Assembly: GCA_964632495.1 (NCBI GenBank)
Contig: CAZWDS010000047.1
Coordinates: 1-23,721 of the forward strand
Source: CALKXV01 sp964632495
GTDB taxonomy: Bacteria; Pseudomonadota; Alphaproteobacteria; Rhodobacterales; Rhodobacteraceae
DNA: 23,721 nucleotides
Reading direction: 5' to 3'
Of the stretch, positions 6,138 to 12,569 are shown in pieces. How positions within the stretch are numbered: position 1 is the first letter of the stretch; each line of letters begins with the position of its first letter. The notes below the pieces were generated by a model that did no database searches, had not been told where the DNA came from, and saw only the letters and a program-made list of their open reading frames with translations. A program made the translations under genes and the position numbers.

Positions 6138-7451
6138 CTAATCGGCTGAAATCTCGCCGGAAAGGGAGTTGCTGTTGGAGTTTACGATACGAACAGGCGC
6201 AATTTCGCCTGCCGCGAATCGATCTGTTTGCACGTGGACTGCATGAAGATACTCGGATTTCCCGACCATTTGGCCCTCGAAACGACCCGGTTTTTCAAGC
6301 AAAACCATGATCTTACGACCGACCATCGCGTCTTGGGTCGCCTTTTGCTGTTCGCGCAGCAGGGCTTGAAGCCGCTGCAAGCGTGCATCTTTCAAATCTT
6401 CGGCAACTTCTGTCCGTTCTGCCGCGGGGGTGCCCGGGCGGGACGAATACTTGAAACTATAGGCCTGCCCATACCCCACGGTTTCGATCAGCGACATCGT
6501 ATCTTCGAAGTCGGCGTCTGTTTCTTCGGGAAAGCCAACGATGAAGTCGCCCGAGAGCAAGAGATCGGGGCGCGCGGCGCGGATGCGTTCGATAAGGCGG
6601 ATGTATTGTTCGGCGGTGTGTTTGCGGTTCATCCGTTTCAGGATACGGTCTGATCCTGATTGCACTGGCAGATGCAGATAGGGCATCAGTTTTTCTACCT
6701 CGCCGTGAGCCGCGATCAGAGCGTCGTCCATGTCGTTGGGGTGGCTTGTGGTAAAGCGGATGCGTTCCAGCCCGTCGATCTTGTCCAAATCGCGGATCAA
6801 CCCAGCAAGACCGCCGTCATGTCCGTGATACGCGTTGACGTTCTGGCCCAGAAGCGTGATTTCGCGCACGCCCCGTTCAACCAGATCACGCGCTTCGGTC
6901 AAGACACGGTCGGCGGGGCGCGAGACTTCGGCGCCGCGGGTATAAGGGACAACACAGAAAGCGCAGAATTTATCGCAGCCTTCTTGCACGGTCAGAAATG
7001 CAGTCGGGCCGCGGCTGGCCTTGGGTCGTCCTGCCAGATGTTCAAACTTGTCTTCTTCGGGAAAGTCCGTGTCCAGAGCCTTGGCCCCGGTGCGCGCTTT
7101 TTGCTCCAACTCAGGCAGACGGTGATAGCTTTGCGGGCCCACCACCAGATCGACCATGGGTTGACGGGCCATGATTTCGGCCCCTTCGGCTTGGGCCACG
7201 CAGCCCGCAACGCCGATTTTCAGATCCGGGTTCGCCTCTTTCAACGGGCGAAACCTGCCCAGTTCGGAATAAACCTTTTCAGCGGCCTTTTCGCGGATGT
7301 GGCATGTGTTTAATAGGATCATGTCGGCGTCTTCGGCACGATCCGTAGCCTCATAGCCTTCGCTCACAAGGGCTTCGCCCATGCGTTCGCTGTCGTAGAC
7401 GTTCATCTGGCACCCGTAGGTCTTGATGAAAAGCTTCTTTGGCGCGGTCAT
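6138..7451 (-). CDS. miaB: tRNA-2-methylthio-N6-dimethylallyladenosine synthase MiaB
   Basis: A 437-residue radical SAM methylthiotransferase that converts i6A37 to ms2i6A37 in tRNAs reading UNN codons. All hallmarks are present: N-terminal UPF0004 domain with three cluster-binding cysteines (C14 in TYGCQMN, C50 in LNTCHIREKAAEK, C84 in AGCVAQ), the radical SAM cysteines C159, C163 and C166 in GCDKFCAFC, and a C-terminal TRAM domain (about 375-435). The length is normal for the family. Start is the ATG at 7451. The gene diverges from the unrecognised plus-strand gene at 7561 over 109 bases and leads, on its own strand, to the pilin gene and phoH. Confidence 0.97.
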   Translation of the reverse strand: MTAPKKLFIKTYGCQMNVYDSERMGEALVSEGYEATDRAEDADMILLNTCHIREKAAEKVYSELGRFRPLKEANPDLKIGVAGCVAQAEGAEIMARQPMVDLVVGPQSYHRLPELEQKARTGAKALDTDFPEEDKFEHLAGRPKASRGPTAFLTVQEGCDKFCAFCVVPYTRGAEVSRPADRVLTEARDLVERGVREITLLGQNVNAYHGHDGGLAGLIRDLDKIDGLERIRFTTSHPNDMDDALIAAHGEVEKLMPYLHLPVQSGSDRILKRMNRKHTAEQYIRLIERIRAARPDLLLSGDFIVGFPEETDADFEDTMSLIETVGYGQAYSFKYSSRPGTPAAERTEVAEDLKDARLQRLQALLREQQKATQDAMVGRKIMVLLEKPGRFEGQMVGKSEYLHAVHVQTDRFAAGEIAPVRIVNSNSNSLSGEISAD

Positions 7452-7560
7452 CCGTTTCTCCCGGATCTGAGACCCGGTTCCATACCGTCCCTGCCATCAC
7501 TTGCCAAGGGGTCGGGCGGCGTGGAATAGAAACAGGACGCGACAAAAGACAGGCAGCCTG

Positions 7561-8424
7561 ATGCGCATTCCCGATCTTGGTTCTTTGAAAACCGCTTCTG
7601 CCATTACGGGTGCAAAAGGCCCCGTAGCGGCTGTGATTGCGGAAGATGAGGCTGCCGTTGTGGCGACCTTACTTCACCATGCCAAGCTAGGTTTTCGCAC
7701 CATCGTGCTGTTCGCGCCGCCCGAGTTGGATCTACCGGTCGAGTTGGAGGAAACTGTGATCCGCGTGGATGCGGCGACGCTCAGTCCCCATGCCACGGTC
7801 GAAATCGTCAACGCCTTGAACCGCGCCTTGCCGGAAAAGTCGTGGCTTTACTACTGTTACAACGCCGAATTTCTGTACTTCCCGTTCTGTGAAAACCGCA
7901 CGATTGGCGAATTGTTGGCGTTTCATACGGAAGAGCGCCGTTTTTCAATGCTGACCTATGTGGTTGATTTGTATGCCGGAGATTTGGGTCAGCATGACAA
8001 TGCCGTCTGCCTAGAAGAGGCGATGTTGGACCAATCGGGATATTATGCCTTGGCGCGCCACGGCGAGGACGGCCCGAAAGATCGACAGTTGGATTTCTAC
8101 GGCGGATTGCGTTGGCGGTTTGAGGAACACATCGACGACACGCGCCGCCGGATTGATCGGATTGCTTTGGTGCGTTCGCGGCCCGATATCACCTTTTTGG
8201 CGGATCACACTTGGTCGGACGACGAACTGAACACTTATTCTTGTCCGTGGCACCACAATCTGACGGCGGCCACGGCCTCGTTTCGTACGGCCAAGGCCCT
8301 GCGCGGGAACCCGGCCAGCCGGTTCGAGATTAATACCTTTCGATGGCACAACTCGGTCCCGTTTGAATGGAAGTCGCAGCAGTTGTTGGACCTCGGGTTA
8401 ATGGAGCCCGGGCAATGGTTCTAG
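7561..8424 (+). CDS. conserved-looking protein of unknown function, possibly glycosyltransferase-2-like
   Basis: A 287-residue cytoplasmic-looking protein without signal peptide or membrane segment. I do not recognise it securely. The beginning (VAAVIAEDEAAVVATLLHHAKLGFRTIVLFAPP, 22-54) resembles the first strand and helix of GT-A glycosyltransferases of the Glyco_tranf_2_4/GT92 type. WLYYCYNAEFLYFPFCE (95-111) sits where those enzymes have a DxDEFL metal motif, but Asn101 stands where Asp is expected. The C-terminal RWHNSVPFEWK (261-271) resembles the conserved His near the end of that family. If this reading is right the metal site is degenerate. The ATG at 7561 has only a weak upstream site (GACAGG). 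Its TAG stop is shared, as the palindrome CTAG, with the converging MFS gene. Confidence 0.6.
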   Translation: MRIPDLGSLKTASAITGAKGPVAAVIAEDEAAVVATLLHHAKLGFRTIVLFAPPELDLPVELEETVIRVDAATLSPHATVEIVNALNRALPEKSWLYYCYNAEFLYFPFCENRTIGELLAFHTEERRFSMLTYVVDLYAGDLGQHDNAVCLEEAMLDQSGYYALARHGEDGPKDRQLDFYGGLRWRFEEHIDDTRRRIDRIALVRSRPDITFLADHTWSDDELNTYSCPWHHNLTAATASFRTAKALRGNPASRFEINTFRWHNSVPFEWKSQQLLDLGLMEPGQWF

Positions 8425-9635
8425 GTCGGAAGGTCTAGGGCAATCCTTCGCCCGAAAATCAGCAAAACGGCGAAAGCCAACAGACCGACCACCGCGTAGG
8501 CTGTCAGGATCAGCCGGATTTCCGGATAGGTCATGAGGCCAACGTCCGAGGCTGATCCCGCCGCCAGAAACAGACTGGCCGCGAAAAGGAGGCGACCGAC
8601 CAAGCTTTGGATCGACAGATAGGTGGCGCGTACCTCATCTGTCAGTGCGGGCTGAATGCGGGCCAGAATGAACGGGCGTGACAGGCTGTTCGGCACCATG
8701 CGTATCAACAAAAACCCGATGGCCAAGGCGCTGCCGGTCAGGGCCAAGCCGCTGACCAAAGCGATCTGTAATCCAAAGGCCAGAAGAAGGATGCCCAACA
8801 GGCCCATGCGCGCCTTCAGGCCCGGGGCCAGCCACGAGCTTAGGACCGAGACCCCCATCATAAGGGCCGTGACGGCTCCACTGACCAAGGGCGCATTCGC
8901 GGCTAGGTCCAGCCGTTCAAGCGCGGTCAGGATAAAGGGTTGCCCGAAGACAAACGGCAGGTGGCTATAGCCGTACATCAGGGCCGACAGGGCAAAGAGC
9001 CACAGCAAGACAGGCGAGGACAAAGCGCTTTTCAATGCCTTGATGCGGCGGCGTTCGGTTCTGGGGGTGACGCGTTCTGTCTTGGCGCGTTCGGTGAAGC
9101 GGAAGACGACAAGCAGCAAAAGGGCGAAAGCCGCAGCATTGGCAAAATAGGGTAAGCGCAGATCGACATAAGCCATTGCCCCGCCAATCAGGGCCGAGAT
9201 GCCAAGGGCCGCGAAATTGTACCGCCAGGCTTTGAGTTCGTGTTTCTCAACCTCGTCCTCGCGCCCTTCGTCCGCCAAAGATTCGTATAACAATGCGCTG
9301 TCCGTGCCCGAAGCGAAGGCGATATGCGCGCCTAAAGCGACTTGCGCCAATGCAAAAATCCAAAACTCTGAGCCAAATCCCTGCATCAGGGTCGAGGCCA
9401 ACCCGGCTAGGGCTGACAAGATCAGCGTGAATTTTCGCCCTACCCTATCTGACAAATACCCCGACGGCACTTCGAAGGCCGTGGTCGCAATGTCGTAGAA
9501 GACATAGATCAGCACGGCCTGGGCCGCTGTTAGCTCGGATTGAAAAAACAAGAACCAAGTGGCCTGCCAGAACAAGAGATTCTGGAAGAACTTGAACCAG
9601 GGATAAAGCGCGATGTTGCGGGCCGCCCGGCTCAT
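8421..9635 (-). CDS. MFS transporter, drug-efflux-like
   Basis: A 404-residue integral membrane protein with about 12 hydrophobic segments, the length and layout of the major facilitator superfamily. The cytoplasmic loop after helix 2 carries the MFS motif GYLSDRVGRKFTL. A central cytoplasmic loop is rich in charge (TERAKTERVTPRTERRRIKAL), as usual between helices 6 and 7. The substrate cannot be predicted. The start is the ATG at 9635, overlapping the stop of the upstream lipoprotein gene in an ATGA arrangement; the frame is open further upstream, but that would lie wholly inside the lipoprotein gene. The stop TAG at 8421-8423 overlaps the converging gene by four bases. Confidence 0.9.
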   Translation of the reverse strand: MSRAARNIALYPWFKFFQNLLFWQATWFLFFQSELTAAQAVLIYVFYDIATTAFEVPSGYLSDRVGRKFTLILSALAGLASTLMQGFGSEFWIFALAQVALGAHIAFASGTDSALLYESLADEGREDEVEKHELKAWRYNFAALGISALIGGAMAYVDLRLPYFANAAAFALLLLVVFRFTERAKTERVTPRTERRRIKALKSALSSPVLLWLFALSALMYGYSHLPFVFGQPFILTALERLDLAANAPLVSGAVTALMMGVSVLSSWLAPGLKARMGLLGILLLAFGLQIALVSGLALTGSALAIGFLLIRMVPNSLSRPFILARIQPALTDEVRATYLSIQSLVGRLLFAASLFLAAGSASDVGLMTYPEIRLILTAYAVVGLLAFAVLLIFGRRIALDLPT

Positions 9636-10270
9636 CGTCCGATCTTTGCGTCTAACGCGTCGATGGGGAAGACCGGGGCAAGAATGGCGCGCAGAACATC
9701 CCGGCGCGGATGGTTCGGATTGGCGAAGGCAAAGCACAGGTAGTCTTCGACAATCGCGGCCTGTTGTTCGTAGCCAAAGGAAAAGAACTCTGCTTCGCCG
9801 GGTGGTGAAAAATAGGGATCGATCCAGCGCACACTTTCGGCTGCCGCGCGGATCGGCGTGTATCCTGTGCGCGCCCGGTTTTGCCATTGCCAGACATGGG
9901 TCAGCTCATGCGCAAAGATCAAGGCTTGGGGGACGCGCAGGGCGTTCGGCCATTCCAACACCATGTCTTCAGAATAAAGCCCGGTGTCGAAGTGCATCTT
10001 GTTGCGAAACGCGAAAGCCTGTGCCGGGGGCGGATCGGCGACTTTGGGTTGTGGGACGCGGACGCAGGCCCGTTCAGTGCCTTTGACTGAGATGCGCTTG
10101 GTAACCTTTGTTGGAAAGGCCGGAAGAAGGCCCGCGCCTTGCGCCACAACGACTTTCGAGGTGTCCAGTGTGGGGCCGAAAACGTCTTTGGCAAACTGCT
10201 CTTCGACCGGCGTCATTGGTCGCCCACAGGCGGCAACAAACAAGATCAGAACAACAGCGACCAGACGCAT
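9632..10270 (-). CDS. lipoprotein with HExxH metallopeptidase-like motif
   Basis: A 212-residue protein. The N-terminus is a lipoprotein signal: hydrophobic core LVAVVLILFVAAC with lipobox V-A-A-C15, so lipidation at Cys15 is expected. The central motif AHELTHVWQWQ (120-130) is an HExxH zinc site (H121, H125) with the VWQ extension seen in DUF4157-like putative peptidases. Downstream, FGYEQQAAIVEDY (165-177) offers Glu169 or Glu175 as a third ligand. It may therefore be a cell-envelope zinc peptidase, but activity is unproven. It is the middle gene of a tight minus-strand set: its ATG overlaps the stop of the dehydrogenase gene by one base, and its stop overlaps the MFS start by four. Confidence 0.78.
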   Translation of the reverse strand: MRLVAVVLILFVAACGRPMTPVEEQFAKDVFGPTLDTSKVVVAQGAGLLPAFPTKVTKRISVKGTERACVRVPQPKVADPPPAQAFAFRNKMHFDTGLYSEDMVLEWPNALRVPQALIFAHELTHVWQWQNRARTGYTPIRAAAESVRWIDPYFSPPGEAEFFSFGYEQQAAIVEDYLCFAFANPNHPRRDVLRAILAPVFPIDALDAKIGR

Positions 10271-11256
10271 CAGAGCATCGCCGACACCACCAGATCCGGC
10301 GGGCGGTGTCCGTCGTCGAAAGTTTTGATGTTGATAATCACACGTTCGCCCATCTCCATCCGGCCTTCCACGGTGGCGGATCCCATGTGCGGCAACAGCA
10401 CGACATTGGGCAATTCGCGCAGGCGCGGATTGATTTCGGCCCCATGTTCAAACACATCCAGGCCAGCGCCGGCAATTTCTTTGGCGCGCAACATGCGGGT
10501 TAAAGCGTTTTCGTCGATCACCTCACCACGCGAGGTGTTCACGATCACCGCATCCGGTTTCATAAGTTTCAGACGTCGCGCATTCATCAAGTGGAAGGTC
10601 GAAGGCGTATGCGGACAGTTGATCGAGATCACATCCACGCGGGACACCATCTGATCAAGGCTCTCGCGATAGGTCGCGCCCAGTTCTTCCTCTGACTCGG
10701 GCCGCAACCGTCGCCGGTTGTGATACTCGACAGGCATGCCAAATGCCGCCGCCCGCCGTGCCACGGCCTGACCGATCCGGCCCATGCCCAAAATGCCCAG
10801 ACGACGCCCGCCCAAGCGACCACCCAAATGAGCCGTGGGGGCCCAACCCTCCCAAGCGCCTTTTTGCATCACGCTTTGGCCTTCAGGGATGCGCCGCGCC
10901 ACGGCCAGAATCAGCGCCATGGTCATGTCGGCGGTATCTTCGGTCACAACACCAGGGGTATTCGAGACATGGATGCCCCTTTGACGCGCCGTAGCCACAT
11001 CAATGTGGTCGACGCCGGCTCCGAAATTGGCGATCAATTTCAGGCGATCCCCGGCCTGCGCCAACAGTGGCGCATCAATAAGATCGGTCAAAGTGGGAAC
11101 AAGCACATCCGCCGATTTCACAGCCGCAACAAGGGCATCGCGGCTCATGGGTTTGTCGTCGCGGTTAAGCGAAACGTCGAAAAGTTCACTCAATCGTCGT
11201 TCAACCGGTTCGGGCAAACGGCGGGAGACAACAACACTCAGGCGCTTGTCGGGCAT
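10270..11256 (-). CDS. D-isomer-specific 2-hydroxyacid dehydrogenase (glyoxylate/hydroxypyruvate reductase-like)
   Basis: A 328-residue NAD(P)-dependent dehydrogenase. The Rossmann motif is GILGMGRIGQAVA (154-166), with the substrate-binding loop ANFGAGVDHID (76-86). Catalytic Arg243 is in NTSRGEVID and His290 in LLPHMGSAT. The catalytic Glu normally lies 29 residues after the Arg in an xEP motif; here that position is Gly272 in VFEHGAEIN, flanked by E270 and E274. Asn180-Arg181 after the second strand (YHNRRR) suggests NADP preference. Probable substrates are glyoxylate or hydroxypyruvate. The start is the ATG at 11256; the frame is open upstream but I see no better site, and the site at 11256 is itself weak. 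It is the first gene of a three-gene set with the lipoprotein and MFS genes. Confidence 0.88.
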   Translation of the reverse strand: MPDKRLSVVVSRRLPEPVERRLSELFDVSLNRDDKPMSRDALVAAVKSADVLVPTLTDLIDAPLLAQAGDRLKLIANFGAGVDHIDVATARQRGIHVSNTPGVVTEDTADMTMALILAVARRIPEGQSVMQKGAWEGWAPTAHLGGRLGGRRLGILGMGRIGQAVARRAAAFGMPVEYHNRRRLRPESEEELGATYRESLDQMVSRVDVISINCPHTPSTFHLMNARRLKLMKPDAVIVNTSRGEVIDENALTRMLRAKEIAGAGLDVFEHGAEINPRLRELPNVVLLPHMGSATVEGRMEMGERVIINIKTFDDGHRPPDLVVSAML

Positions 11257-11368
11257 AAAGTCGGGTGCTCGCGTCTTTTCATAGGCTTCAGTTAGTGGCA
11301 AAGTGCCAAGGATCAGACACCGGCACAAGACGCCATCTTGAAGGCGCGTAAAAACGGGGCAGGCAGTG

Positions 11369-11860
11369 ATGAAGACGCAGGCACTTACAGGATTACTTTG
11401 TTTTCTATTGGCGGCACCCTTGTGGGCCGAGGACCGGGGCAAGGTCACCAAGCTTCCGATCCCGCGATATGTTTCGCTAAAGGCCGAAGAAGGCAACGTG
11501 CGCCGCGGCCCGTCCCTGTCACATCGGATCGACTGGGTGTTCAAACGTCGCAACATGCCACTGCGGGTCACCGGAGAGCACGGACATTGGCGCCGGGTTC
11601 AGGATCGCGATGGTCAGGGCGGCTGGGTCCACTATTCGTTGCTGTCCGGCGTCCGACACGTGATTGTCGAAACGGACCTGACGCCGATGCGCGTCAAACC
11701 GGCAGACGAAGCTGAAGTGAACGCTTATGCCGAAGCCGGTGTCGTGGCCCGGTTGGGCAATTGCTCCAAAGACTGGTGCCGGATCAATGCCAACGGCAGC
11801 CGCGGCTGGGTGGACAAAGCCGTGCTTTGGGGCGTGAAACCCGAAGAGATTCGCGAATAG
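11369..11860 (+). CDS. secreted tandem bacterial SH3 domain protein
   Basis: A 163-residue protein with a Sec signal peptide (MKTQALTGLLCFLLAAPLWA, cleavage after Ala20). Two SH3-like segments follow: residues 33-93 (NVRRGPSLSHRIDWVFKRRNMPLRV...HWRRVQDRDGQGGWVHYSLL) and 98-155 (MRVKPADEAEVNAYAEAGVVARL...DWCRINANGSRGWVDKAVL). This is the SH3_4-type pattern common in periplasmic proteins that contact peptidoglycan. Cys132 and Cys137 could form a disulphide. The start is the ATG at 11369; the preceding GTG at 11366 is also in frame. It diverges from the dehydrogenase gene across 112 bases, which contain a short TGGCA-AAG-TGCCA dyad (11296-11308). Confidence 0.85.
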   Translation: MKTQALTGLLCFLLAAPLWAEDRGKVTKLPIPRYVSLKAEEGNVRRGPSLSHRIDWVFKRRNMPLRVTGEHGHWRRVQDRDGQGGWVHYSLLSGVRHVIVETDLTPMRVKPADEAEVNAYAEAGVVARLGNCSKDWCRINANGSRGWVDKAVLWGVKPEEIRE

Positions 11861-11910
11861 TCAAACGGGGCGCTTTCAGCGCACGCTTTTGATCTGCGCG
11901 TATCGCGCGT

Positions 11911-11977
11911 GGGGGCTCTGCCCCCGGTCTTTTCAAGACCTCCCCCGAAGTATTTTGGCAAGAGGAAGGTCTGTGGC
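11911..11977 (+). repeat. dispersed intergenic repeat R1, copy 2
   Basis: GGGGGC-TCT-GCCCCC hairpin (11911-11925), then GAAGTATTTT and GGCAAGAGGAA (11947-11968), and a tail like that of copy 1 at 58-119. Between hairpin and core, this copy has an extra GGTCTT-TTC-AAGACC stem (11926-11940). It is followed at once by a copy of repeat R2. Confidence 0.65.
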
Positions 11978-11982
11978 GGGAT

Positions 11983-12031
11983 TTCATCTCTTGTAAAATA
12001 CGCCGGGGAGCGCGAGGGGCAGCGCCCCTCG
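11983..12031 (+). repeat. intergenic repeat R2, single copy
   Basis: TTCATCTCTTG-TAAAATACGC (11983-12003) followed by an 8-bp stem CGAGGGGC-AGC-GCCCCTCG (12013-12031). It has the same layout as the R2 units at 4505-4635 and 18404-18444: conserved core, then a GC hairpin. It lies downstream of the SH3 gene, where it could also serve as terminator-like structure. The rest of the 285-base gap (12032-12085) shows nothing I can name. Confidence 0.6.
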
Positions 12032-12085
12032 TTTCATGAAAGAAGTGCGCTGCGAGCGCTCGATTTCGCTGATCATAGAAATGTC

Positions 12086-12116
12086 TTGACCTCAAGTTGA
12101 CTTGAGGAATTACGAC
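12086..12116 (+). promoter_or_regulatory. SoxR-type promoter with stretched 19-bp spacer and SoxR box
   Basis: A -35 hexamer TTGACC (12086-12091) and a -10 candidate TACGAC (12111-12116) are separated by 19 bases. Inside is the perfect 18-base palindrome CCTCAAGT-TG-ACTTGAGG (12090-12107). From memory the E. coli soxS promoter has the same layout, with CCTCAAGT-TA-ACTTGAGG and a 19-base spacer, so the spacer differs by one central base. Over-long spacers with a dyad in the middle are diagnostic of MerR-family activation. Predicted transcription starts about 20-25 bases before the VOC gene. SoxR itself is not encoded in this window; binding is inferred. Confidence 0.85.
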
Positions 12117-12145
12117 GATTTCAGAGCTAATCATAGGAGCCTACG

Positions 12146-12523
12146 ATGGCACGTCTGGAACATTTGAACTTCACTGTGTCCGATCCGCATGCAACCGCCG
12201 CGTGGATCGGGCGCGTTTTTGGTTGGCGCATTCGATGGGAAGGGGCCGGTATGGAAACGGGATATTCCGTGCATGTGGGCGAAGAAGATAGTTATGTCGC
12301 TCTTTTTCGGTTTGAAGAAGCGCAATCCGAGTCCGCAGATAGCTATCGCACCAAGGGCGGGCTCAATCACTGGGCCGTCGTTGTTGATGATCTGGATGAG
12401 ACCGAGAAACGTGTCATTGCTGAAGGTTTTACCCCCAAGAGCCACGCAGATTATGATCCCGGTCGACGGTTCTATTTTTATGACGCCGACGGCATCGAGG
12501 TTGAGGTGGTTCAATACGATTGA
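12146..12523 (+). CDS. VOC family protein (glyoxalase/bleomycin-resistance fold)
   Basis: A 125-residue protein with two beta-alpha-beta-beta-beta modules. Likely metal ligands are H6 (LEHLNFTV), H75 (LNHWAVVVDD) and E118 or E120 near the end (GIEVEVVQYD). The set is complete for a metal-dependent member such as a glyoxalase, ring-cleaving dioxygenase, thiol transferase or resistance protein; which one cannot be told from sequence. It is cytoplasmic. The ATG at 12146 has a strong TAGGAG 6 bases upstream. It is the first gene behind the SoxR-type promoter and is followed 46 bases later by a MATE exporter, so a role in modifying or binding a redox-active or toxic small molecule is an inference from context. 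Confidence 0.88.
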   Translation: MARLEHLNFTVSDPHATAAWIGRVFGWRIRWEGAGMETGYSVHVGEEDSYVALFRFEEAQSESADSYRTKGGLNHWAVVVDDLDETEKRVIAEGFTPKSHADYDPGRRFYFYDADGIEVEVVQYD

Positions 12524-12569
12524 GGAATTCGTTTGCCGGGGTGGTCAGCGCTCGTCTATAGCCGGTCTT

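Noticed and set aside
6660..7313. 217-residue plus-strand frame opposite miaB
   Set aside because: Antisense shadow of the radical SAM gene.
9636..9887. Upstream extension of the MFS frame
   Set aside because: It overlaps the lipoprotein gene in another frame, and the ATG at 9635 in the ATGA junction is the natural start.
11293..11312. Sigma-54-like TGGCAC upstream of the dehydrogenase gene
   Set aside because: The -12 element TTGC is not at the required distance.
11257..11571. Upstream extension of the dehydrogenase frame (105 residues)
   Set aside because: It runs across the promoter gap and into the SH3 gene in antisense; the family starts near MPDKRL.
12189..12569. Upstream extension of the MATE frame through the VOC gene
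   Set aside because: The extra 127 residues overlap a well-supported VOC protein in another frame and lack any MATE similarity; the ATG at 12570 gives the normal family length.
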